From contig CAUFXK010000012.1 of NCBI GenBank assembly GCA_959596495.1, positions 1 to 38,343 of the forward strand: a DNA stretch of 38,343 nt. Direction: 5' to 3'. The position numbers and the translations under genes are program-made. Positions within the stretch are counted from its first letter, which is position 1; each line of letters opens with the position of its first letter. The notes beneath the pieces were generated by a model that made no database searches, was not told where the DNA came from, and was given only the letters and a program-made list of their open reading frames with translations. Below, piece after piece: positions 1 through 7,902 of this stretch. This stretch comes from an uncultured Collinsella sp. Lineage in GTDB: Bacteria > Actinomycetota > Coriobacteriia > Coriobacteriales > Coriobacteriaceae.

Positions 1-65
1 TTAAACATCTGGGCAGTATAGTGACCAAAACTATCGCATAACCGCACCCTGCGAATGGAGGAGTC

Positions 66-2563
66 ATGGCCGAACATCATGCCATCAGTCGCCGAGCGTT
101 TACGCTGGGCTTAGGTCTTGCGGCACTGTCGCCGCTTGCAAGCCTGCCAGAAACCGCGGCACCGGGCATTCCCCTGCGAGCGGCATTTGCAGACGACACG
201 CCCAAACCGGCGGAGCACCTCGGTAATTTCGTCATTCGCCTTCGCCCCGCGGGCTTTTTCGCACCGCGAGCGTCAACCAAGACGGCAACGTTCGCGGCAA
301 CGTCTGCCACCTGTTTAACGACGGCACGTCCAGCAAGCTCATCCTTGAGAACGTAACGACCAAGAATGACGATACAAACTGGTATGCTATCCGCACCTTG
401 CTCAATTTCGAAGAGCATAAAAAGACGGGCTACAGCATTTGGTCGGTCGACGACGACTCTGACAAAGATGGAAAGGTCATCCACGTATGGGGCGGCGAGT
501 ATGACAACAAGCCCAGCCGCGCTTTTGCGTTCGAGCGTCAATCAAACGGAACCTATATCATCCGAGACCGCACGGTCGAGAAAGAAACCGAGAAAAAAGA
601 CATTAAGTACCTGGCAATAGAATCGAACGGCGAAGACCAGGACAACAATAAGATCTGCCATAAGAGTAAGAGCATTCCGTGGGAGCTCGAACTTATCGGT
701 TACGACATGAAAAAGAACGATGCCACGGTTAGCAGCCTCGACTGGATCACGTACAGCAGCTACGTCGATGGGCCATGTTGGATGAAATACGTCGACGACA
801 ACAAGTTCCTCGACGAGCTGAGCATCCCGGGTACGCACGATTCGGGCACCTGCAGCGTGGACAACGACACTGAGCCCCAATCCTCGCAAGTAAAATGCCA
901 GCAGGATTACATTCCCACGCAGTTGCTCGAAGGCATTCGCTATTTTGATATCCGGCTCGGAAAGGGCGACGACCCCGGTATCGACCACGGGGATTACTAC
1001 CTGCTCAAAAAAGACGCGTACTTTATGCATCTTTCCGATGTCATAGGCTACTTCAAAACGTTTTTGAACGAAAACCCGACAGAAGCGCTCATCATGCTTG
1101 TATCACGAGGCAACGACGAGGCTACCGACGAAAGTGTTACGACGGCTTTCGCCAAGGTTTTGGACGACAACCCCAAACTGTTCTATACGTCGAGCCGAAT
1201 CCCCGCGCTACACGAGGTGCGCGGAAAGATCGTTCTGCTGCGTCGATTTAGGCTCGCCGGCAACAGTGTAAGCGGCCACACGTGGGGCCTCGACCTTACC
1301 GAATGGGATGACAAGATCAAGGCTCACTCCGACAGCGCCACTATGTGTCTCGTCCAAGACGCGCGGGGCTTTGAAGCCGCGGGAGAAACAGGCGACAAAG
1401 AGCCCTATTGCACCAAGGTATACGCCCAGGACAAGTACAAACTCACGGGAACCGACAAGCTCAGCTGGGTCGATAATGCGCTGAAGGAAACGACCGGGCG
1501 CACGCGCAACGAGGTAGATGTCGAGGACGATAACGGGGCCAAGGAGCAAGTCCTGGAGCGCTGCTGGTCTATCAACTACACCAGCTGCACGGGCTTGTCG
1601 CACGGAGGCAATCCTTTTACCTCGGCACGAGTAGTCAACGAGCATCTGTATAAGAGCCCGTACATCAACCCCAGCGGCACCGAGGATACAAAGTCAGATT
1701 ACCTCAAGCACATTGGCATCATCGCATCCGACTTTGTTGATGCGGCGCTGGCCCGGAGCATCTACCAGCGCAATTACGATACGGAGCACAAGCAGACGGC
1801 TTCGTACTATCTCCCGTACTATCTCCCGACCCGCATGCGCATGACGTACGGCGACTCGCTGAGCGATGCCTCATTCCAGGATGGCAAGACCGTTGGTGAG
1901 GGTCATTTCCGCCTTGCTGACAGCAGCAACGCGCTCAACGCGACAGCTTCGGGCCATGCGTTTGCCATTGAATACGTGGATGTCGACGCCCTGGGCAACG
2001 AGACCGTTACGGGGCTGCAGGGCTCTGTGCCCATCGATATCGATCCACGCGCGCTGACGCCCCATTTTGAGGGACTCGAAGGCCTTAAGGCCGGCGAAGA
2101 CGTGCGCGCCAAGATTGCGGCATCACTCGAGGGCAAGCTCGAAACCGATGCCTGCACGGCCCAGCTCGAGTTTGTGCACGACGCGAACGGCGCTCCGGGC
2201 ACGGCAATGGCCGAGGGCGAAACATTTGCCGCAGGAACGTACTGGGTGCGCGTGAACGGTCTCTTGGGCGACGCGGCGCAGAACTACACGCTCGCCAGCG
2301 ACGGAGCCGCAAGCTTTACCGTAGCGGCCTCGGGCAGTGCAGGCGGCACCGGCAGCGACACGGGTTCCAACGCAGGCGGCGCCGACAAGAACGGCAAGAG
2401 CAACAAGAGAGGCCAGGGCAAGAGCTCGGGCGGAAAGCTCGCCAACACGGGCGACGGCTCTGGCGTTGCCGCCGGGCTCGCTGCCGCCGCCGTGGCGACA
2501 ACGGTCGCTGGCGCGGCAATGCTTGCCAGTGACCGCGACAATACCGAGGACGTTAACGAATAG
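66..2563 (+). pseudogene. Tat-exported, sortase-anchored PI-PLC-like phosphodiesterase, broken by a one-base frameshift
   Basis: The gene starts at ATG 66 behind a GGAGGA site (about 57-62) and opens with a twin-arginine signal (SRRAFTLGLGLAALSP). That frame runs into a stop at 354-356. The rest of the protein lies one frame away and is open from about 230 to 2563; alone it could only start at a TTG at 398, which has no good ribosome site. Adding one T to the TTTTT run at 255-259 joins the frames and gives a continuous domain resembling a ricin-type beta-trefoil. The downstream part has a PI-PLC X-like domain: GTHDSG at 830-847 with the likely catalytic His, then FDIRLG and a DHG segment. The C-terminus has a Gly/Ser/Lys linker, LANTG at 2438-2452, a hydrophobic stretch and a charged tail, so it would be a cell-wall-anchored enzyme cleaving phosphoinositide-like or GPI-like substrates. 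The exact substrate cannot be told. Sequencing error, phase variation or true decay are all possible. Confidence 0.8.
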
Positions 2564-2592
2564 GCAAGCCAGTCTTTTGGGCGCATTAACTC

Positions 2593-2630
2593 AATCGGGG
2601 CGCAGAATACCGTTCTGCGCCCCGATTTTT
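2593..2630 (+). terminator. Rho-independent terminator of the PI-PLC gene
   Basis: A perfect 15-bp stem (2593-2607 with 2613-2627) with a 5-base loop is followed by a short T run. It sits 30 bases after the PI-PLC stop, between convergent genes. Confidence 0.85.
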
Positions 2631-2655
2631 ACCTTGGCCCGAACGCCGCTATCGG

Positions 2656-2925
2656 CTACATCACCATGTTCAGAGCTTTCACAAATTCCTGGGCCTTCGC
2701 ACGGCTACTCAGGCTAAAGACGCAAGCGGTCAACAGTCGATTGCGCAGAAAAACATCACGGCCTTTGATTCTATTGACGCCCGTGATGTCCTTAAGATAG
2801 ACAATCTCGGTGTGCTTGCCGCCGAAAGTGCCCTTCCTGAGCACCTCGATACGGTTGGGGTAGATCTTGACGTCTTTAAATCTACCCGAGCCCTTGTCCT
2901 GAAACAGCAAGGTGTTGTTGTCCAT
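2656..2925 (-). CDS. small PH-like domain protein (hypothetical)
   Basis: This codes for an 89-residue soluble protein when started at ATG 2925, which has a GGGAGTGA ribosome site 5-7 bases upstream. A longer reading from 2970 has no such site and overlaps the divergent region. The pattern of short beta strands rich in Lys and Val, an FGGKHTEIVYLKDITGV segment and a C-terminal helix (SRAKAQEFVKALN) resembles small bacterial pleckstrin-homology-like domains, often found near SHOCT proteins. No signal peptide or membrane segment is visible. No function can be assigned; the fold is an inference from the look of the sequence. It is convergent with the PI-PLC gene across the terminator at 2593-2630. 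Confidence 0.65.
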   Translation of the reverse strand: MDNNTLLFQDKGSGRFKDVKIYPNRIEVLRKGTFGGKHTEIVYLKDITGVNRIKGRDVFLRNRLLTACVFSLSSRAKAQEFVKALNMVM

Positions 2926-3092
2926 GCATGTCACTCCCATGGGGTTCGTGAAAACTGTCTCTATTGCCAAATTTTAGTCACCGCAAGGCCCCCATGCGAA
3001 GTTGCCAGACAGCGCAGCGATTCGTGTCCGTACGAGTCTTTAAACTAAATGCAATAAAGATGCGTCCTCAAGAGGAAAGTCGGGCGATATTG

Positions 3093-4142
3093 ATGAGTGA
3101 ACTGGCAAACCGCGGGGAATCGGCAATCGTGCCAGAAGTTTTTTACAAGCAGGTTTCCTCGATTCTCAACGCCGCTCGCGACAAGGCCTATACCGCCGTT
3201 AACTTTGCGATGGTTGAGGCATATTGGGAGATCGGCAAGAGTATTGTTGATGAACAGGGCGGAGAGGAGCGCGCCAAGTATGGCGATGCACTGATCGACG
3301 AACTTGCCGTTAGATTGACTAAGGATTTTGGCAGAGGCTTCAACGCCAGAAGCTTAAGATACATGCGTCAGTTTTATCTTGCGTTCCCAATTCGGAACGC
3401 GCTGCGTTCCGAATTGAATTGGACACATTACCGCAGGTTATCGCGTATAACCGACCCTGATGCTCGAACATGGTACATGAACGAATGTGCCGATTCTCGC
3501 TGGAGCACGCGTCAGCTCGAGCGCCAGATCAACACCATGTTCCGCGAGCGCCTGCTTGCCAGCAAGGACAAGGAGGCCGTCACCCAGGAAATCCAAAAGA
3601 GCGCCCCGGCTCGTCGCCCCGAGGATATCATCCGCGACCCATATGTACTGGAGTTTTTAGGTTTCTCGGACGATACTGCGTTTCGCGAGAGCGATCTAGA
3701 GCAGGCGCTCATCACGCATCTTCAGAAGTTCCTGCTGGAGCTTGGCCGTGGTTTCGCTTTCGAGGCGCGCCAAAGGCGCATCACCTTTGATGGGCGCCAT
3801 TTCTATATTGACCTTGTGTTTTACAACTATCTGATGCGCTGCTTCGTGCTCATCGACCTTAAGACCGATGACCTTACGCATCAGGACCTGGGCCAGATGC
3901 AAATGTACGTGAACTACTACACGCGCGAGCTCATGAACGAAGGCGACAATCCGCCCATAGGCATCGTGCTCTGCGCGGACAAAAGCGATTCGATCGTCGA
4001 GTACACGCTGCCCGAAGACAACGACCAAGTGTTTGCCGCCAAATACCTGCCGTATCTTCCAAGCAAGGAAGAGCTGGCGCGCGAGCTGAGTGCCGAGTAC
4101 CGCGCCATCAACGAAGCGACTAATGGCGAAGCGCAAGGGTAG
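3093..4142 (+). CDS. DUF1016 / YhcG-family PD-(D/E)XK nuclease domain protein
   Basis: The 349-residue product matches the YhcG (DUF1016) layout. The N-terminal helical domain contains AMVEAYWEIGKSIV (about 40-52), SLRYMRQFYLAFP and the family hallmark ELNWTHYRRL (107-116). The C-terminal PD-(D/E)XK fold has Asp240 in YIDLVFYN and the pair Asp255/Lys257 in LIDLK, followed by GQMQMYVNYY. The ExK position is therefore DxK. Family members are found near restriction-modification and other defence genes and are predicted DNases; no restriction system is visible here. The start is uncertain: ATG 3093 and ATG 3060 are both in frame and neither has a strong ribosome site. Codons 99-108 carry a 29-base palindrome at 3388-3416. 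Confidence 0.88.
   Translation: MSELANRGESAIVPEVFYKQVSSILNAARDKAYTAVNFAMVEAYWEIGKSIVDEQGGEERAKYGDALIDELAVRLTKDFGRGFNARSLRYMRQFYLAFPIRNALRSELNWTHYRRLSRITDPDARTWYMNECADSRWSTRQLERQINTMFRERLLASKDKEAVTQEIQKSAPARRPEDIIRDPYVLEFLGFSDDTAFRESDLEQALITHLQKFLLELGRGFAFEARQRRITFDGRHFYIDLVFYNYLMRCFVLIDLKTDDLTHQDLGQMQMYVNYYTRELMNEGDNPPIGIVLCADKSDSIVEYTLPEDNDQVFAAKYLPYLPSKEELARELSAEYRAINEATNGEAQG
3388..3416. repeat. 29-base perfect palindrome inside the DUF1016 gene
   Basis: Two 13-base arms (3388-3400 and 3404-3416) are perfect inverse complements around a 3-base centre (GCT). The palindrome lies in the codons just before the conserved ELNWTHY motif. Confidence 0.8.
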
Positions 4143-4205
4143 CGGCACGTTGCGACCGATACCCCCGACGGCGCTCCACATCACCCGGGATAAGAGGAGC
4201 TTTCC

Positions 4206-4994
4206 ATGACAGACAGACCGAAAACAACACTGCGCGACTGCATCTATGGGCTTGCCGTCGGTGACGCGCTGGGCGTTCCCTACGAGTTCAGGCCCCGCGG
4301 TACGTTCGAATGCACGGACATGATCGGCTACGGCACGCATGGGCAACCCGCCGGCACCTGGAGCGACGACACATCTATGACGCTTGCTACCTGCGACTCG
4401 ATTAGGGAGCTCGGGCACATCGACACCGCGGACATGCGCGACAAGTTCGTAAGCTGGATTGCCCGTGGCGAGTATACGATCGACGGCGTTTTCGATTACG
4501 GCGGTACGACCGCCCGCGCCCTGCGCACCGGCAAAGGAAGCTCCGGCGAGCGCGACAACGGCAACGGATCGCTCATGCGCATCGCTCCCCTGGCGTTCAC
4601 CGATGCGACAGACGAAGAGGTCAGCAAGGTCTCCGCGATTACGCACGCCCACAGAACGTCGACCGACGCATGCATCATATTTGTCGAGCTGATGAGGGAT
4701 GTGATGAACGACGTGCCCCCCTCGTGGGCGCTCCATCTGAAAGGCGTGCCTGAGCAGGAGATCAGGTCGGGTGGCTTCGTGCGCGACACGCTTAAGGCAG
4801 CCACCTGGTGTTTCGTCAACACTAACAGCTACGAAGATTGCGTGCTTGCCGCCGTCAACCTAGGCGACGACACCGCCACCACCGCAGCCGTCGCCGGCGC
4901 CCTCGCCGGCACGGCATACGGTCTCAAAGCCATCCCACAGGAGTGGATCGACACTCTGCGCGGCAAAGAGCTGATTGAGAGCTGCCTGTTTTAA
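4206..4994 (+). CDS. ADP-ribosylglycohydrolase family protein (DraG-like)
   Basis: The 262-residue product has the motifs of the ADP-ribosyl-hydrolase (DraG/ARH) fold: GLAVGDALGVPYEF (15-28), the metal-binding SDDT (53-56), RDNGNGSLMRIAPLAF (116-131) and the second metal motif GDDTATT (220-226). Family enzymes remove ADP-ribose from Arg, Ser or other acceptors, or from nucleic acids, using two metal ions. Which substrate applies here cannot be told, and no partner ADP-ribosyltransferase is visible in the window. Length is close to the usual 260-330. The start has an AGAGGAG ribosome site at about 4192-4200. A 73-residue ORF follows 32 bases later and is probably co-transcribed. Confidence 0.9.
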   Translation: MTDRPKTTLRDCIYGLAVGDALGVPYEFRPRGTFECTDMIGYGTHGQPAGTWSDDTSMTLATCDSIRELGHIDTADMRDKFVSWIARGEYTIDGVFDYGGTTARALRTGKGSSGERDNGNGSLMRIAPLAFTDATDEEVSKVSAITHAHRTSTDACIIFVELMRDVMNDVPPSWALHLKGVPEQEIRSGGFVRDTLKAATWCFVNTNSYEDCVLAAVNLGDDTATTAAVAGALAGTAYGLKAIPQEWIDTLRGKELIESCLF

Positions 4995-5026
4995 GGCGCC
5001 ATTCAAGAAATAAGGCAGGAGGCATC

Positions 5027-5248
5027 ATGGAGAGGAAGATCGCAAATATAGACGAGTTCCAAGTGGACGAAAACGGGATTCCGCTATTTCCAGTAGGACT
5101 GAAGGAGGAAGCCAGCCTCTATGTCCTCCCCGACGGGCGTTACCTCCCCTGCGGGGTCTACAGGACCGCGGACGGCGGTTCGATCATTTATGAGCCATCC
5201 GAACTAAGCTTCTTCGGGCAGATGCTTGCTCAATTCAAAGAGAACTAG
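5027..5248 (+). CDS. hypothetical 73-residue protein downstream of the ADP-ribosylglycohydrolase
   Basis: This short acidic ORF has a strong AGGAGG ribosome site (about 5015-5020) before ATG 5027. The product has alternating short hydrophobic and charged stretches (ENGIPLFPVGLKEEASLYVLPDGRYLPCGVYRTADGG) with no signal peptide, membrane segment or cysteine pair. The repeated DGRYLP/ADGGSIIYEP phrases suggest a small beta-rich fold. I do not recognise the family. It lies 32 bases after the ADP-ribosylglycohydrolase stop and probably shares its transcript. Confidence 0.7.
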   Translation: MERKIANIDEFQVDENGIPLFPVGLKEEASLYVLPDGRYLPCGVYRTADGGSIIYEPSELSFFGQMLAQFKEN

Positions 5249-5391
5249 AGGCTTGATTGCCCGTTAGATCGACACTGCTCCAAGCCATGGGGCGGGTAGG
5301 ATGTCTCCCGCCGCGGCCTGTGAGGTAGAATTACGACTGCCGCGGAATCCGCCTGCGGGCAACGCTCCGATCTCCGATTGGGGTGAAGCCT

Positions 5392-5484
5392 ATGAACTTG
5401 TTTCTTGAAATCCTGCGCCTCTCGATGTATGTAACCGGCATCGTCCGGAACCTCTACTCGATCTGGCGGGAATATAAGCAGTAA
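5392..5484 (+). CDS. possible 30-residue hydrophobic/basic peptide (Fst/Ldr-like look)
   Basis: ATG 5392 follows a GGGGTGAA ribosome site at about 5381-5388, and the frame stops with TAA 5482-5484. The peptide is a single hydrophobic helix of about 20 residues (LFLEILRLSMYVTGIVRNLY) ending in an aromatic and charged tail (SIWREYKQ). This resembles the layout of short type I toxin peptides (Fst/Ldr superfamily: hydrophobic span, Gly-Ile-Val, then Trp and basic residues) or other small membrane proteins. A hairpin at 5507-5532 closes the unit. Resemblance is by pattern only; no antisense RNA could be confirmed. Confidence 0.4.
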   Translation: MNLFLEILRLSMYVTGIVRNLYSIWREYKQ

Positions 5485-5506
5485 CGGATAGCGAAGGGAG
5501 TCATGC

Positions 5507-5532
5507 AAAGGGCCGGTCGCACCCGGCCCTTT
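5507..5532 (+). terminator. hairpin downstream of the 30-codon ORF
   Basis: A perfect 10-bp stem (5507-5516 with 5523-5532) encloses the loop TCGCAC. The arm itself ends in TTT but no longer T tract follows, so it may be a weak terminator or an RNA-stabilising hairpin. Confidence 0.55.
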
Positions 5533-5761
5533 AGACGATAGTACCTGCGTTGCCCGCGCTTCCAAAGTTGACCGACTGAGGAGCGGGTTCCGCGGCACAT
5601 CCTGATTTTACCCAGTGGCAAGGCTCTTTTACAGCCGTTCCACCGTTTATTTACATCCGCCAATCAAGACGAGGCTACTACGCACCTTTATTACACACGA
5701 TGTTTTCAGCCTGGTATAAACAAGTTCAATAATAGAATGCAAATCCAACCATCGTGTCTGA

Positions 5762-6230
5762 TTACGAAAGGATTTTTGCCTTTTCTGCAGCAAACTCTTC
5801 CTCGGTAAGTACTCCACTCTCACGCAGTGCTGCAAGCCTCTCAAGCCTTGCAACTACATCAACCACTATCCGCCAGCGTCTCAATAGTCTGTGAAACCTG
5901 CGGATACCGCTCGAGCTCCTTCGATAGGGCATCGACTATCTTGGCAATATTCTTTGCATTTTTGCCCCCGTTTAATACGTTTGCCCTGACCTTAGATGAC
6001 GACTTGACAGTAACGCTAGATCCGCCTTCAACTGGAACAACCGAAATACTGATATTTTCGCCCCAAGACCAAAGGCTCATACCAATCTCGGCTGCAACTG
6101 TTCTTGTTGTGGGCGATGCACTATCAACTTTTACTTTAGGCAGCTTTTCCATAGCTGCCTTCAAGGCATTAAACGTGTCGTCAGGAGAATACGGTACCTG
6201 AAGCTGAAGCTGCTGATCCGCAAAACCCAT
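5762..6230 (-). pseudogene. SHOCT-domain protein with a frameshift before the SHOCT domain
   Basis: ATG 6230 follows a GGAGG site. The first 123 codons (to the stop at 5859) give a soluble alpha/beta domain of unknown function (PDDTFNALKAAMEKLPKVKV ... IAKIVDALSKELERY). Directly downstream in the neighbouring frame lies a clear SHOCT domain: VARLERLAALRESGVLTEEE, then FAAEKAKILS and a TAA at 5762-5764. Removing one G of the GG pair at 5863-5864 (minus strand) fuses the two into a protein of about 155 residues, the usual N-domain plus C-terminal SHOCT layout. SHOCT domains are short helical C-terminal modules of unclear role, often oligomerising. A base-calling error would restore the gene; otherwise it makes a protein lacking SHOCT. 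Confidence 0.75.
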
Positions 6231-6346
6231 AATCTGGCCTCCGCTTCTTACAAGATTAAGGCTATCGGCAATGGTAGCACGTTCCCAGCAGTCTTAAGTT
6301 CGTCTCATGACCTTGCGATGCAGCCCGACGCCCCGGCACCACTCCC

Positions 6347-7684
6347 CTACTTACCAAAAATCGCAGCGAACAATCCCTTGCGTTTGGGCTTTTCTTCTCG
6401 GTAGGAACCCTCAGCTGCCGCTGCAACCTGGCGCGGTTGCTCGCCACCTCCACGGCGCACGATCTGGTATAGGAAGGGCGATTTAACGTATTTGACCTCG
6501 ACGGGCGTGGCGTGTACGGTGCTCTCACCGGACAGATGCAGGCTCGGGCTGAGCGGCGCCACGATATGCGTTTCGCGCTTGTCGCTAAACACCACCGCGG
6601 CCGCACGACCCGTCTGGCCGTTTACGGCAATGCGCACCTGCTCGCCATCGCGGCCATCCGTCGCCGGACGATCGACAAAGTAGACCGGCACCATCACCAG
6701 GCCATCCTTATGCTTGCGGGCCTTGCGCGCCCAGGTTCGGATGCTCTTTTTATTGAGCCCCAGTACGGCCTCGGCATCGTTGCCCGCAACGTCGAGCGCC
6801 AACTTATCAATGACCACCTGGTCCTTGGTAGATGCATCGACGGAGACGACGCGGAAGTCGCCTTCCTGCATGGCGGGATCGAACGGACCGACCTTGGCAA
6901 AGTCCCACGGCTCCAAAATGCCCATGAGGCGAACGTCCAGGTAGTTTGCTCTGGGGTATGCCCAGTCGAGCACCTCGTAGTACACCAGGGTTTCCTTGCT
7001 CAGGCCCTTGCCCGGGAAGCTCGCCATCATGCGCAGGTCCGCCAGCGCCATGGGGAAATAGAAGAGCATCATGTCGTTTTGGATCGCATCTTCCACGTCG
7101 TGCCCGGCAAAGGCATCCGGATACTGGCGCACCAGCTGCAGCGCGTTGGCACGTGCCTGCTGCGGCGAGATTTCGCAGGGAATACCCTGATCCGGCACAT
7201 ACTCCGCACCCACGCCCATGGTCAGACGTTTGCTAAACGTACCGGGCTTGAGCAGGTCGGCAATGCCGATCTTGTTGCCGCAGGACGGGCACTCAAACAC
7301 ACGCTGCGTTGACTCGCCCTCAAAGGACGCTCCGCAGAAGGGGCAAGGAATGCTCACATGCGTGGCCTCTTGGAACTCCTGCGCCGTGCCGCGATCCTCC
7401 CACAGCAGATGTTCCAGGACCGACTGATTGCGCCAGTGCGAATTGAAGAAATACCAGTCCGGGTCCTCCGGGCGCTCGAGTTGCGACACATGCGTGAGCT
7501 TGAGCAGTCCATCCACCACCGTCAACGGCGTATGGCGAATGCCCAAAGCGCTCTTGGGCTCTCCGGCGTCCGCCTGCCACGGAATGACCGCGCCGCAATA
7601 GGCGCACTCAAAGCTGCGCTTAGCCTGGTGCGAGTACATAGGGCCGCCGCAGTTTTGACATTTAATGGCAAACATCTCGTCCAT
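6347..7684 (-). CDS. double zinc-ribbon protein of unknown function
   Basis: The start is ATG 7684, behind an ideal AAAGGAGGA site 8 bases upstream; a longer reading from 7735 is not supported. The 445-residue product begins with a CxxC...CxxC zinc ribbon (Cys9, Cys12, Cys27, Cys30) and has a second one (Cys114, Cys117, Cys132, Cys135), both like TFIIB-type or rubredoxin-knuckle ribbons. The remaining 300 residues are a soluble, mixed region containing ISPQQARANALQLVRQYPDA and a Trp/Tyr-rich segment, ending in a Lys/Arg-rich tail (EEKPKRKGLFAAIFGK). No catalytic motif is recognised. The gene is divergent from the CDF exporter across a 218-base gap, which could hint at metal biology, but this is only context. 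Confidence 0.75.
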   Translation of the reverse strand: MDEMFAIKCQNCGGPMYSHQAKRSFECAYCGAVIPWQADAGEPKSALGIRHTPLTVVDGLLKLTHVSQLERPEDPDWYFFNSHWRNQSVLEHLLWEDRGTAQEFQEATHVSIPCPFCGASFEGESTQRVFECPSCGNKIGIADLLKPGTFSKRLTMGVGAEYVPDQGIPCEISPQQARANALQLVRQYPDAFAGHDVEDAIQNDMMLFYFPMALADLRMMASFPGKGLSKETLVYYEVLDWAYPRANYLDVRLMGILEPWDFAKVGPFDPAMQEGDFRVVSVDASTKDQVVIDKLALDVAGNDAEAVLGLNKKSIRTWARKARKHKDGLVMVPVYFVDRPATDGRDGEQVRIAVNGQTGRAAAVVFSDKRETHIVAPLSPSLHLSGESTVHATPVEVKYVKSPFLYQIVRRGGGEQPRQVAAAAEGSYREEKPKRKGLFAAIFGK

Positions 7685-7902
7685 GGAAACGTCCTCCTTT
7701 GCACAGGGGCTATCGACGTTAAGTATGTCGAGCAAACAGGCACATGCCCATACCCATGTGGCCCAAAATGGACCACCCAGGCAGACGGGAAGGCCTGCTC
7801 GTTAGCGCGGGCAGACCATTGCTGCATTTTCTGAGCACCGGCGCACGGCGCTCCCATGCGAGCTACACTATCCCCTTAACCATGATTGTGAGGACGATCG
7901 CC

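Larger units (their letters stand above)
5249..5761. other. intergenic region with a small ORF, hairpins and no long gene
   Basis: This 513-base stretch has no long credible gene. It holds the 30-codon ORF at 5392-5484, the hairpin at 5507-5532, and a widely spaced 8-base inverted repeat, ACACGATG at 5695-5702 and CATCGTGT at 5750-5757, around an AT-rich segment just beyond the end of the minus-strand SHOCT gene. Longer minus-strand readings here lack ribosome sites and recognisable protein character. Confidence 0.5.

Noticed and set aside
255..260. programmed -1 frameshift at the T run of the PI-PLC gene
   Set aside because: The site is not a clean X-XXY-YYZ heptamer (C-TTT-TTC), and no downstream structure is evident; length variation of the run is more likely.
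5647..5853. 68-codon minus-strand frame overlapping the SHOCT region
   Set aside because: Out of frame with the clear SHOCT domain and without a ribosome site.
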